From Bermanella sp049115935 (lineage in GTDB: Bacteria; Pseudomonadota; Gammaproteobacteria; Pseudomonadales; Oceanobacteraceae), in contig JAGDZK010000023.1 in the NCBI GenBank assembly GCA_049115935.1, positions 78,484 through 142,483 of the forward strand: 64,000 bases of DNA, written 5' to 3'. Below the pieces are notes generated by a model. The model was given only the letters and a program-made list of their open reading frames with translations. It did not search any database and had not been told where the DNA came from. Within the stretch, counting starts at the first letter, position 1. Each line of letters opens with the position of its first letter. The translations under genes were made by a program, and so were the position numbers. Positions 1 through 7,872 of this stretch are shown here, one piece after another.

Positions 1-167
1 GCTGCACTGTACTGATTTATGCGTTTACCGTTTTCATCAATCCAACAGCCTAAGTTTCCCCAGCTGCCATCTAACTCTAAACTTTGGCAGTTAAAGTTCA
101 GAACTATATCTTGTAGATCGTGAAACTCTTGGCCAAAATCAGCGGGCCATTGATGTGTATTATTCAT
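1..167 (-). CDS. Unidentified protein, N-terminal fragment (cut by window edge)
   Basis: An open frame of 55 codons begins with ATG at 167 and runs off the left edge. Its start overlaps the TAA stop of the upstream FAD-protein gene by one base (TAATG), an arrangement that usually means translational coupling in one operon. The visible residues (MNNTHQWPADFGQEFHDL...) are soluble, with several Trp and Asp residues and no signal peptide. I do not recognise the family. The coupling suggests a job linked to the neighbouring oxidoreductase, but this is inference. Confidence 0.6.
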   Translation of the reverse strand, partial: MNNTHQWPADFGQEFHDLQDIVLNFNCQSLELDGSWGNLGCWIDENGKRINQYSA

Positions 168-1543
168 TAAGCATCAACAGCTGTATTGATATCGCTTTCT
201 TGCCTCGAAGACGTTACCTGCCAAGGCACATCAACACCCAGTTCTTTTGCTATTGCTACACTGGACTCCACGGCGGCATCCAGTAATGGAAAGCGATTAG
301 CCATGTACGAGCCACAGATTTTAACTGAGCTTTGTTTGTTAAGCTGTTGCAACTGTTTGATAGATTGACGGCTTTCTAGTGTGACCAGTGGACGTGAGAA
401 CTGTGCTTGGCTGAGAATAGATTCTGGCGCAGGCTGTTTAATAGGGTGCCATGTTTGAAAAACTGGCTGTTGATCTTTATACGTACTAAACGCCTTAGTT
501 AAATCCACCGTGGTGGCCGCTCTGCTTTCATTTTTACTTAATAAGTAACTGACAGGGCTTGCACTTTCTGCATCAAATATAAGCGTAGAATCCGTATGCA
601 ACACCATGGTTGAATGCTCTAATGGAATAGAGCCAAGTAACTTGGCTTGCTGTTGCTGCAAATCATCATCACTAAGCGATAATATATTTGCTGCAATATC
701 AGCTTGGCACGCCACCACAACCTGATCAAACTCATCAAGCCTTGATTGATTGGTTTGAGTATCTTTAACCGTTACCCGTACATTACCCGCGCCTTGTTCA
801 ACCTTTATCACTTCATGAGAGCACTTCACTTCATAGCCTTTTGTGATCTTAGGAATGATGCCATCAACGCCTAGCTTTGCACGCACAATACCTTGTTTCA
901 TCACACCACAGGTTAAATATTCTAAGATTAAGTCAGCAGGATAATTCCCTACAGATTCAAAATCACACGTTAATGTGACGGCTAGAGCCGGCAATAACAT
1001 ATGATCAATAAATTGATCAGAAAATGTTTGGTTTGATAAATACTCTTTAAACGTAATACCTGCTAAATAAGACCGATTCTTCAAAAAGTCTTTTTTAATA
1101 ACCTTAAAGAAACACCATTGTTGATAAGCCAGTGCCAAACCTGTTCTGGTTAAACTATTACGATTTAAATAGCTTAGTTTCAAACCAAGTAACTTACGAT
1201 TGTGGTACTGGAAGAAAGGGGTAATAGAATGAGTATCAGATAGATATTGAAATACACCAGCATGATCACTGCTTTCCATTTCAATATCTAAATATTCATA
1301 TAGTGCAAATAAACTGGGGTAATAGCTGGGAGTAAAAATACGCAAAGGTATATCGATACGAGTGCTTAAACCATTTGAATGATAATCAGTAGTGAATACC
1401 CCCATACCTGCGCTTTGATGACGTTCATACAATGTCACTGAGTACTGCTTACTTAATAACCAAGCAGCAGACAACCCAGCTAAACCAGCACCTATTACAG
1501 CTAACCTAGGTTTTATTTCTGCTGATTCAATGTTCATTGTCAT
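167..1543 (-). CDS. FAD-dependent amine-oxidase-like oxidoreductase
   Basis: A 458-residue flavoprotein of the amine oxidase / phytoene desaturase superfamily (resembling predicted NAD/FAD-binding proteins of the COG2907 type). The N terminus carries a Rossmann dinucleotide-binding motif (VIGAGLAGLSAAWLL) about 18 residues in, followed by the E/R pair (LYERH) that binds the FAD ribose. The C terminus has the second FAD contact typical of the family (ICGSYMANRFPLLDAAVESS). A TTG lies two codons further upstream, but AGGA seven bases before the ATG at 1543 favours that start. It is the first gene of a coupled pair with the fragment at the left edge. Substrate unknown; family assignment is firm, function is not. 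Confidence 0.8.
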   Translation of the reverse strand: MTMNIESAEIKPRLAVIGAGLAGLSAAWLLSKQYSVTLYERHQSAGMGVFTTDYHSNGLSTRIDIPLRIFTPSYYPSLFALYEYLDIEMESSDHAGVFQYLSDTHSITPFFQYHNRKLLGLKLSYLNRNSLTRTGLALAYQQWCFFKVIKKDFLKNRSYLAGITFKEYLSNQTFSDQFIDHMLLPALAVTLTCDFESVGNYPADLILEYLTCGVMKQGIVRAKLGVDGIIPKITKGYEVKCSHEVIKVEQGAGNVRVTVKDTQTNQSRLDEFDQVVVACQADIAANILSLSDDDLQQQQAKLLGSIPLEHSTMVLHTDSTLIFDAESASPVSYLLSKNESRAATTVDLTKAFSTYKDQQPVFQTWHPIKQPAPESILSQAQFSRPLVTLESRQSIKQLQQLNKQSSVKICGSYMANRFPLLDAAVESSVAIAKELGVDVPWQVTSSRQESDINTAVDA

Positions 1544-1724
1544 AGCCAATTCCTGAGCCCAATTATACTGTGATACTAAGTCTCAAACTTTATGCTAACA
1601 AGGTTACTTTAGAACAGATTGTTGACCTTAAAGGACACTCACAAGCCATAGGCAAGTAAATGGCTAGTCCCTGTGGCATTAGGCTGGCATACTTAACCTA
1701 AATAAAAAGTGGTAAGGGAAAGTC

Positions 1725-2519
1725 ATGTTAATGGATGTGCTGGGCATTTTAATTGGATTTATTTCAATAATGCTACTGTTCAGTTTACTGGTCACCGCAT
1801 TGGTGCATGGTGCGCAAGCGGCACTGAACTTGCGTTTTAAAAACCTTAAAGTGGTTTTAAATCAATTTTTTAATAATATGGATTTTGTTGAGCAAAAAGT
1901 AACAAATGCCATCCTCACTCACATTGAAAATCAATTCCCCAATGGGCTCTATGCCACTGCTTTACCACTGAATATCCCTGGCAATCGATTAAAACTCACC
2001 AGTATTGGCCAGCAAGAACTCATTACCATTATTAATAATACTCGTGATGTAAGCATTGAAGAAAAAGAGCAATTAAAAAAGAAGGTACAAGATCATTTTC
2101 AAACACTTGAAGAAATCATGAGTCAGCGCTTTAAACAATGGATGCACCAAATTAGTATCGCGTTAGCGTTTGTGATTTGTTTTGTATTCCAACTGAATTG
2201 CTTCTCACTATTAAGCCAGCTAAATCATGACAGTGTTTTTCGCCAACAAACATTACAATTGGCTGATCAACTCAATGCCCAAACCTCAGTGCCAGATATG
2301 AAAGGTGATACCGTACAAAGCCACTTATCTTCGTTACAATTCGAAATAACACCCAAACAGTGGCCCAACTATTATTTTGCCTTTGAAGTTTCTACCTTAA
2401 GTCATTGGCTTGGCATTATTTTTAGCAGCATATTAATTTCACTAGGCGCACCATTTTGGTTTAACCGTTTAAAAGACATGGCGAGCCTGCGCGATAACTT
2501 ATCAAAAGCAAAATCTTAG
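1725..2519 (+). CDS. Conserved hypothetical membrane protein
   Basis: A 264-residue protein with a strong AAGGGA ribosome-binding site. It has an N-terminal membrane helix (residues about 5-30), a polar region rich in charged residues (about 40-140), a second helix (about 143-165), a periplasmic or cytoplasmic loop and a third helix near the C terminus followed by GAPFWFNRLKDMASLRDNL. The Gly-Ala-Pro-Phe-Trp-Phe motif after the last helix recurs in uncharacterised bacterial membrane proteins. I cannot assign a function. The HIT gene starts 21 bases downstream, so the two are probably co-transcribed. Confidence 0.65.
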   Translation: MLMDVLGILIGFISIMLLFSLLVTALVHGAQAALNLRFKNLKVVLNQFFNNMDFVEQKVTNAILTHIENQFPNGLYATALPLNIPGNRLKLTSIGQQELITIINNTRDVSIEEKEQLKKKVQDHFQTLEEIMSQRFKQWMHQISIALAFVICFVFQLNCFSLLSQLNHDSVFRQQTLQLADQLNAQTSVPDMKGDTVQSHLSSLQFEITPKQWPNYYFAFEVSTLSHWLGIIFSSILISLGAPFWFNRLKDMASLRDNLSKAKS

Positions 2520-2540
2520 CTTTAATATTGGAGAATCATC

Positions 2541-2900
2541 ATGCAAAAACCTGTACCGGCTGATGCCACGATATTCAGTAAAATTATCGATAAAGAAATC
2601 CCAGCGGATATCGTTTATGAAGATGAGCTTTGCTTAGCCTTTAAAGATATTCACCCATGCGCCCCTGTGCATATTTTAGTCATCCCCAAAAAACCATTGC
2701 CACGGCTATGTGATGCCACAGACGAAGATAAACAATTATTAGGTCACTTAAATCTAGTTGCCAACCAAGTAGCCGCTGATGCTGGTATTGGTGATGCCTT
2801 TCGCTTAGTGGTCAATAATGGTGAGGGGGCGTGTCAGAGTGTGTTTCATCTGCATTACCATGTAATTGGTGGTCGCACGTTACAGTGGCCACCGGGTTAG
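2541..2900 (+). CDS. HIT family nucleotide-binding hydrolase (HinT-like)
   Basis: A 119-residue histidine triad protein, the usual length for HinT. The catalytic HxHxHxx motif is near the C terminus (HLHYHV), preceded by the conserved VNNGEGACQSVFH stretch. The N terminus begins the fold with TIFSKIIDKEIPADIVYEDE. HinT enzymes hydrolyse purine nucleoside phosphoramidates and aminoacyl-adenylates in the cytosol. GGAG lies 8 bases before the ATG. An intrinsic terminator follows about 60 bases after the stop. Confidence 0.92.
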   Translation: MQKPVPADATIFSKIIDKEIPADIVYEDELCLAFKDIHPCAPVHILVIPKKPLPRLCDATDEDKQLLGHLNLVANQVAADAGIGDAFRLVVNNGEGACQSVFHLHYHVIGGRTLQWPPG

Positions 2901-2956
2901 CTTCTCTACTTTACTTAGCTTTACAGATTATTGATTCCAGTTCACTTTCTTCAAAT

Positions 2957-2982
2957 GCCCATTAGGTTAAAATGGGCTTTTT
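2957..2982 (+). terminator. Intrinsic terminator after the HIT gene
   Basis: GCCCATT (2957-2963) pairs with AATGGGC (2971-2977) across a 7-base loop and is followed by five T residues. It ends only 15 bases before the next ATG. Confidence 0.8.
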
Positions 2983-2997
2983 ATTGGCAGCAACATA

Positions 2998-3522
2998 ATG
3001 AAACTTATAAAGACACTTTTCCTACTTTCACCTCTTTGTTTATTTGGTTGTACAACAGAAGAGGATGAGCCAACAGCGCTGCAAGGTACTTGGCAATCAG
3101 CAGAATTTATTGATTCACAAAGCGACAAAACCTCCGATATTATTTATGAATTCAGCGGCAATAACTTTAAAGAACTGATTTCGATTAAGAATAACGACGA
3201 CACTTACCAATTAGTTGAATCTTCAGGAAGCTTTGAAATTTTGGAAGAACCCATTACAAGTGAGGGAGGGTCAGAAGCTTATCAAATAAACTTTACCTAC
3301 GATCGTGATGAAAACGCAGTTAAGTACGATATTGCCTATATTCAAGATGGCGAACTATTTTTTGGGAGCGCTCTTCAAGCAGACTGCGGTGACGATACAT
3401 ATGCAATTGTCACAACTGAAACAACCACTTCAGGCGGGCAAGTTATTTCGACCGAAAAAACCACCTGTTACTCAAGACCAACAAAACTAAACTTCAGTTT
3501 GCCCTTTGATAGTATTGATTAA
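2998..3522 (+). CDS. Small lipoprotein of unknown function
   Basis: A 174-residue exported protein. The N terminus is a lipoprotein signal peptide ending in the lipobox LFGC (Cys18), followed by acidic residues (TTEEDE). After the Cys comes LQGTWQSAEF, a lipocalin-like opening seen in many small bacterial lipoproteins, including others in this window (27.3-28.0 kb). The rest is predicted beta-rich with two Cys pairs near the C terminus. There is little room for a promoter because a terminator ends 15 bases upstream, so expression may rely on read-through. Its TAA directly abuts the ybgE stop on the other strand. Confidence 0.7.
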   Translation: MKLIKTLFLLSPLCLFGCTTEEDEPTALQGTWQSAEFIDSQSDKTSDIIYEFSGNNFKELISIKNNDDTYQLVESSGSFEILEEPITSEGGSEAYQINFTYDRDENAVKYDIAYIQDGELFFGSALQADCGDDTYAIVTTETTTSGGQVISTEKTTCYSRPTKLNFSLPFDSID

Positions 3523-3822
3523 TTAAAGCACCCACATCCAAACCGCAAGGCCTGCTATAGGCCAACATAATATGGGGCTAAACATAGTTTTAGCCACCAT
3601 ATTATAAGGTTTAAACCCAACACCATGAACAAAGCAACCGCACATAGCGAGCATCACCAAGCTTAATAAGCCGTGATCTAATTCGGTCAAATCACGGGCA
3701 ATATGCTGTGGAAACAATAAAATAAACACAGATAAGCCAATACCAACTATGAAGGATAACACTCGAGTTAACGGATGGTTTAAGCTTTCTAGTACCTTGG
3801 TTAGCAAATTATCACCTGTCAT
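3523..3822 (-). CDS. ybgE: Cyd operon protein YbgE
   Basis: A 99-residue membrane protein matching YbgE, which sits at the end of the cydABX operon in Enterobacteria. The diagnostic HGVGFKP stretch lies between two helices (E. coli has HGVGFRP), and the overall order of three short hydrophobic helices agrees. The exact role in cytochrome bd assembly is not settled. The gene is last in the operon, 36 bases after cydX. It converges on the 2998-3522 lipoprotein with no gap. Confidence 0.85.
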   Translation of the reverse strand: MTGDNLLTKVLESLNHPLTRVLSFIVGIGLSVFILLFPQHIARDLTELDHGLLSLVMLAMCGCFVHGVGFKPYNMVAKTMFSPILCWPIAGLAVWMWVL

Positions 3823-3858
3823 TTTATTACCTAACTCTGCGTTTATTAATACAACTTA

Positions 3859-3975
3859 TTAATCTTTTAAGTCCGGTTCGCGGTCTAGGTTTTCATTCAC
3901 CTCTAACCAAAGTGCGTTTAAGATACCAAAACTACACGCCAGTAATACACCCAAAATCCAAGCAAAATACCACAT
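3859..3975 (-). CDS. cydX: Cytochrome bd oxidase small subunit CydX
   Basis: A 38-residue single-helix protein (MWYFAWILGVLLACSFGI...) that closely matches E. coli CydX over its first 20 residues, including MWYFAWILG and LACSFG. CydX stabilises the haem site of cytochrome bd at the CydA/CydB interface. Another ATG two codons upstream (3981) is in frame, but the GAGGTG ribosome-binding site lies 6 bases before the ATG at 3975 and directly abuts the upstream one, so 3975 is preferred. The C-terminal tail (NENLDREPDLKD) is acidic. It is located between cydB and ybgE, as expected. Confidence 0.93.
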   Translation of the reverse strand: MWYFAWILGVLLACSFGILNALWLEVNENLDREPDLKD

Positions 3976-4054
3976 TGTCATCACCTCAAATTATTCGTTC
4001 AATCGTGCCATGGGCTGATCAACTGGCCCATGACAATAGCATCTGGTTAATGCC

Positions 4055-5194
4055 TTAATAAGTACCGTACTTATTATCTTCAATGTGCTGCGTACTAATA
4101 CGGCCCCACATTTTGTAATATCCCCATGTTGTATAAAGCAAAATAATCGGTACAAAAATCATTGCCACTACAAACATAACATTTAGGGTTTTCTCACTGG
4201 AAACCACATCCCATACCGTCAAGCTTACCTGCGGATTAATGCTAGAAGGCATAATAAATGGGAACAAACTAAATCCTGCAGTACATATAATGCTGCTCAC
4301 AGCAATTGAACTTGATATAAACGTCAATGCACTTTTATTTTTAAGCGTAAATAACATCGTCAACAATAACCCTGCAAACGCTAAAATAGGCGCTGCAATA
4401 GTCACAGGGTAAAGCGTATAATTGTTTAACCAAGCTCCTTCCATTGTTGTCACGGTTTTCGCCATAGGTGTCATGGCTTGCCCCACTTCTTTACTCATGT
4501 CGGTGATGACATAACCGTCTACCCAAAACATCAAACAAACACCTGCAAACATAAAGGCAAACAAAGTAATTAATGCCGTCACTATGGTAGCCTTGCGTGT
4601 ACGCTCATGTAACTCATCTTGAGTACGCATTTGTAAATACGCAGCGCCATGCATAACCAGCATGGCTAAACTGACAATACCAACCAATAAAGCAAACGGT
4701 GCCAATAACCCAAAAAAGCCACCCTCATAAAAGCTGCGCATGGTGTTATCAAGGGTAAAAGGTAGCCCTAAAAATAAATTACCAAATGCCACACCGAATA
4801 CCAATGAAGGTACCGCGCCACCTATGGTTAACAACCAGTCCCAGTTATTGCGCCATTTCTCTTCCTCAATTTTTGAGCGATATTCAAATCCTACCGGACG
4901 AAAAAACATGGCGAACAACACAAGTAACAATGCGAAATACAAACCACTAAAAGCAGTGGCATATACCACAGGCCAAGCCGCAAAAATAGCGCCACCTGCG
5001 GTGATGAACCATACCTGATTGCCATCCCAGTGCGGGCCGACCGTGTTAAGCATCACACGACGTTCGTTGTCCGTTTTTCCTACAACTTTTAATAAACTCA
5101 ACACACCCATATCAAAGCCGTCGGTCACCGCCCAGCCAATCAACAGCACCCCTATGAGCACCCACCAAATCAGTTTTAAACTTTCGTAATCCAT
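4055..5194 (-). CDS. cydB: Cytochrome bd ubiquinol oxidase subunit II
   Basis: A 379-residue integral membrane protein with about nine helices, the usual length of CydB. It opens with the conserved WWVLIGVLLIGWAVTDGFDMG segment and continues with NTVGPHWDGNQVW and FRPVGFEYR, all hallmarks of the family. CydB partners CydA in the quinol-oxidising terminal oxidase that reduces O2 to water at low oxygen. AAGGAG precedes the ATG. It follows cydA by 9 bases. Confidence 0.97.
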   Translation of the reverse strand: MDYESLKLIWWVLIGVLLIGWAVTDGFDMGVLSLLKVVGKTDNERRVMLNTVGPHWDGNQVWFITAGGAIFAAWPVVYATAFSGLYFALLLVLFAMFFRPVGFEYRSKIEEEKWRNNWDWLLTIGGAVPSLVFGVAFGNLFLGLPFTLDNTMRSFYEGGFFGLLAPFALLVGIVSLAMLVMHGAAYLQMRTQDELHERTRKATIVTALITLFAFMFAGVCLMFWVDGYVITDMSKEVGQAMTPMAKTVTTMEGAWLNNYTLYPVTIAAPILAFAGLLLTMLFTLKNKSALTFISSSIAVSSIICTAGFSLFPFIMPSSINPQVSLTVWDVVSSEKTLNVMFVVAMIFVPIILLYTTWGYYKMWGRISTQHIEDNKYGTY

Positions 5195-5203
5195 GATGGC
5201 TCC

Positions 5204-6805
5204 TTACACTAATTCTTTGCGTGATTGCTGAGGCATAGCTGCTTCAACACCACCTGAGTTTTTTTGTTCCCAGAAATAACGACCAGTATGCAGAGCACTT
5301 GGGCCTAAGCGTGCAAACTTAATCATCAAGTACATCTCAACAATTAGCAGGCCAGTATAAAAGACAATGAAACCACTTAGACTCAACCACAAGTCCGATG
5401 CACTGCGTGAAGACACTGATAATGCCGTCGGTAAGATCTCACCAATAGACCAAGGTTGGCGGCCAAACTCCGCTACAAACCAACCCATCTCGCAGGCGAT
5501 CCATGGCGCTGGCAAACACACGATTAATGCTTTCAATAACCAACGTTGATGCTCCACTGTGTGTTTCGCCGAGTAGTAAAATGATGCAGCTATTAAGAAC
5601 AGCATAATGAAACCTAACCCCACCATTATGCGGAAGGTGAAGAACATAGGCACCACACGGGGTATGGTATCTTGTGCGGCCATTTGAATTTGTTCGTCTG
5701 ATGCATCCACTACGTTATCGGTGTAACGCTTAAGCAATAAGCCATAACCTAAATCTTTTTTCACTTCATTAAAGGCGGCTATATTTTCTTGGCTATCGTT
5801 ACCGGATTTGAGTTCTTGCAAAATACCATAAGCATTCATACCAGAACGAATGCGCACTTCGTGTTCGCTAATTAAGTCTTTAATCCCGGTCACTTCTTCA
5901 TCTAATGAACGGGTAGCAATCAAACCTAACGCATAAGGAATTTTAATGGCGTAATCCGTATGCATGGTTTCTTCATTTGGCCAGCCAATCAAAGTAAACG
6001 ATGCAGGTGGTTGATGGGTATCCCATTCCGCCTCAATAGCAGCAAGCTTAGTTCGTTGAACATCGCCCAACTCATAACCGGATTCATCACCCAGAACAAT
6101 CACAGATAAAATAGACGCCAAACCAAAGCTAGCAGCGATGGCAAATGAGCGACGTGCAAACGGTAAGTCACGTTTTTTCAACATGAAGTAAGCACTAATC
6201 GCCAAGACAAACATGGCACCCGTGACATATCCTGCTGATACTGTGTGCACAAATTTAACTTGCGCCACGGGGTTAAAAATCAACTCGGAGAAGCTGGTCA
6301 TTTCCATGCGCATGGTTTCAAAGTTAAATTCGGCACCCACTGGGTTTTGCATCCAACCATTAGCAATCAAAATCCAGAGTGCTGATAAGTTAGAACCAAT
6401 CGCTACTAACCATGTCACCATCAAATGTTGGTATTTAGTTAAACGATCCCAGCCGAAGAAGAATAATCCAATGAAGGTGGATTCTAAAAAGAACGCCATC
6501 AAACCTTCAATGGCAAGCGGTGCTCCGAATACGTCACCCACATAATGTGAGTAATAAGCCCAGTTAGTACCAAACTGAAACTCCATGGTAAGACCTGTGG
6601 TCACGCCCAAGGCAAAGTTAATACCAAATAACTTACCCCAGTATTTCACCATGTCTTTATAAACTTGCTTACCCGTCATCACGTAAACGCTTTCCATGAT
6701 GGCAAGAATAAACGCTAACCCTATGGTAAGCGGTACAAACAAAAAGTGATAAAACGCCGTGATGGCAAACTGCAACCGCGACAGATCAACAACCGTATCA
6801 TCCAT
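5204..6805 (-). CDS. cydA: Cytochrome bd ubiquinol oxidase subunit I
   Basis: A 533-residue membrane protein, slightly longer than E. coli CydA (522). The haem b595 ligand is His20 (FYHFLFVPLTIG), a haem b558 ligand lies in KFVHTVSAGYVTGAMF, and the other b558 ligand (Met) in FFTFRIMVGLGF. The quinol-binding Q loop is present (GWPNEETMHTDYAIKIPY), as is GWFVAEFGRQPW near the C terminus. A short Q loop of the canonical, not the long, type is likely. Its start overlaps the cydP stop by 8 bases, indicating coupled translation. Confidence 0.97.
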   Translation of the reverse strand: MDDTVVDLSRLQFAITAFYHFLFVPLTIGLAFILAIMESVYVMTGKQVYKDMVKYWGKLFGINFALGVTTGLTMEFQFGTNWAYYSHYVGDVFGAPLAIEGLMAFFLESTFIGLFFFGWDRLTKYQHLMVTWLVAIGSNLSALWILIANGWMQNPVGAEFNFETMRMEMTSFSELIFNPVAQVKFVHTVSAGYVTGAMFVLAISAYFMLKKRDLPFARRSFAIAASFGLASILSVIVLGDESGYELGDVQRTKLAAIEAEWDTHQPPASFTLIGWPNEETMHTDYAIKIPYALGLIATRSLDEEVTGIKDLISEHEVRIRSGMNAYGILQELKSGNDSQENIAAFNEVKKDLGYGLLLKRYTDNVVDASDEQIQMAAQDTIPRVVPMFFTFRIMVGLGFIMLFLIAASFYYSAKHTVEHQRWLLKALIVCLPAPWIACEMGWFVAEFGRQPWSIGEILPTALSVSSRSASDLWLSLSGFIVFYTGLLIVEMYLMIKFARLGPSALHTGRYFWEQKNSGGVEAAMPQQSRKELV

Positions 6806-7025
6806 CGTTATTCTCCGTTTGTTTATTAATTTTAAGGGAATTTGTTTTTAAAACGGGTAAACCCATTTGCTGCTCAACGCTATTATTGGCTTGGGTTAAA
6901 TCCACAGGGTCTGAGAAAAACTGCCACTTAATGGCAAAAATAACCACAAGCTTAATCAGCAGCACGATGGTAATTTCGCGTACCAGTGGTATTTTAAATA
7001 TTGATTTGGGTCGTTCGCTTTGCAC
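6798..7025 (-). CDS. cydP: Putative cytochrome bd accessory small subunit CydP
   Basis: A 75-residue single-helix protein lying directly upstream of cydA and overlapping it by 8 bases. The sequence PLVREITIVLLIKLVVIF followed by a short aromatic segment and FFSDPVD matches the small proteins annotated as cytochrome oxidase putative small subunit CydP. The tail is polar. The family name rests on gene neighbourhood; biochemical evidence is limited to my knowledge. It is 12 bases downstream of the regulator gene. Confidence 0.75.
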   Translation of the reverse strand: MQSERPKSIFKIPLVREITIVLLIKLVVIFAIKWQFFSDPVDLTQANNSVEQQMGLPVLKTNSLKINKQTENNDG

Positions 7026-7037
7026 AATGCCCCCAGC

Positions 7038-7592
7038 TTATTCCTGGTTTTTCTTGCCCATTATTTTGTCTTTCATATCTAAAAGCTTGCTAATGCCAGA
7101 GCCTAACTTCATCAAGCTTTCTAGTTTTTCAGGACTTAACGTATTTAAGTGATCTCCCCACTGAGTGAGCAGCTCTAACAAATCATGAATTTCTTCAATA
7201 CGCTTTTGCGCATAAACTTCATCTTCGTTTTGCGCATCTTCTAATAAGTTGGCACGCAATAATGACATAGTGGGGTCTATTTCCCGCTTGCGACGCTCTT
7301 CGAACACGGTTTTAGCCATATCCCAAATGGAACCTGCCGTTACAAAATAGTCTTTACGATCACCTGCCACATGCTGCATCTGAATCAAGCGCCAAGACTG
7401 CAACTCTTTAAGCCCCATACTCACATTGCCACGGCTGATTTTTAACGTTTCGGCAATTTGGTCTGCGTTCAAAGCATTAGGGTGTATCACCAACAAGGCT
7501 AATATTTGCCCAACTGTGCGATTGAAGCCCCAGCGACTGCCCATTTCGCCAAAGTGAAAAACAAATACCTTGGCTTTTTCTGGTAATTCCAT
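7038..7592 (-). CDS. GbsR/MarR-family transcriptional regulator
   Basis: A 184-residue winged-helix protein. The N terminus (VFHFGEMGSRWGFNRTVGQ) and the HTH region (about 25-95: ADQIAETLKISRGNVSMGLKEL, then VAGDRKDYF in the wing) fit the GbsR branch of MarR regulators. The C-terminal half (about 100-184) is an amphipathic helical, charged dimerisation segment. Being the first gene of the cyd operon and preceded by a perfect palindrome over its own probable transcription start, it is likely a local autoregulator of cydPABX-ybgE. What it senses is unknown. Confidence 0.85.
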   Translation of the reverse strand: MELPEKAKVFVFHFGEMGSRWGFNRTVGQILALLVIHPNALNADQIAETLKISRGNVSMGLKELQSWRLIQMQHVAGDRKDYFVTAGSIWDMAKTVFEERRKREIDPTMSLLRANLLEDAQNEDEVYAQKRIEEIHDLLELLTQWGDHLNTLSPEKLESLMKLGSGISKLLDMKDKIMGKKNQE

Positions 7593-7611
7593 ATGTACGT
7601 ATCTTTTAAAG

Positions 7612-7629
7612 TTTCAGAAATTTCTGAAA
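7612..7629. promoter_or_regulatory. 18-bp perfect palindrome, probable operator of the GbsR-type regulator
   Basis: TTTCAGAAATTTCTGAAA reads the same on both strands. It lies 20-37 bases upstream of the regulator's ATG, directly downstream of the predicted -10 box (7630-7635), so it would cover the transcription start. This position is that of a repressor operator. Binding by the adjacent regulator is inference. Confidence 0.7.
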
Positions 7630-7657
7630 ATTATGAACTTAAACTGATTTATGTCAA
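7630..7657 (-). promoter_or_regulatory. Predicted sigma70 promoter of the regulator-cydPABX-ybgE operon
   Basis: On the minus strand TTGACA (7657-7652) and CATAAT (7635-7630) are separated by 16 bases. The -35 hexamer is an exact consensus match and the -10 matches five of six positions. Confidence 0.65.
7644..7657 (-). promoter_or_regulatory. FNR/ANR-like box overlapping the cyd operon -35
   Basis: On the minus strand the sequence is TTGACATAAATCAG, close to the FNR/ANR consensus TTGAT-N4-ATCAA. It includes the whole -35 hexamer, a placement expected for repression when the regulator is bound. Anaerobic control of bd-type oxidases by FNR/ANR is known in other gammaproteobacteria; here it is inferred from sequence only. 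Confidence 0.5.
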
Positions 7658-7747
7658 GAAAAAGCCCATTTTCACCCTTCTACCCCTTAATACACTGGGT
7701 GTAATCACTTGTATTAGTCATTAAGCACTTAAAAAGAGGTAGACGAC

Positions 7748-7761
7748 CTGATTTATATCAG
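7748..7761. promoter_or_regulatory. Second FNR/ANR-like box near the yebC-family promoter
   Basis: CTGATTTATATCAG has the exact TGAT-N4-ATCA core of FNR sites and is itself a symmetric inverted repeat. It is 10 bases upstream of a perfect TATAAT (7772-7777) and overlaps the likely -35 position of that promoter. It could act on either divergent operon. Confidence 0.45.
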
Positions 7762-7771
7762 TAAATACTAA

Positions 7772-7777
7772 TATAAT
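7772..7777 (+). promoter_or_regulatory. Consensus -10 box, probable promoter of the YebC-family gene
   Basis: TATAAT is an exact -10 match about 95 bases upstream of the ATG at 7873. The -35 region (about 7749-7754, TGATTT) is poor, which would fit activator or repressor control through the overlapping FNR-like box. Confidence 0.45.
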
Positions 7778-7872
7778 AGAAATACAAGTTATTGCTGGGT
7801 AATGAGCAAAGGTTCCCTAGTTCCCGCCTTACAGGTAGAATTTGCCCCTTTAGAAATCAACGAGAGCACAAA

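Noticed and set aside
7792..7872. Upstream extension of the YebC-family ORF
   Set aside because: The extra N terminus is unlike any YebC/YeeN protein, while the family start coincides with the ATG at 7873.
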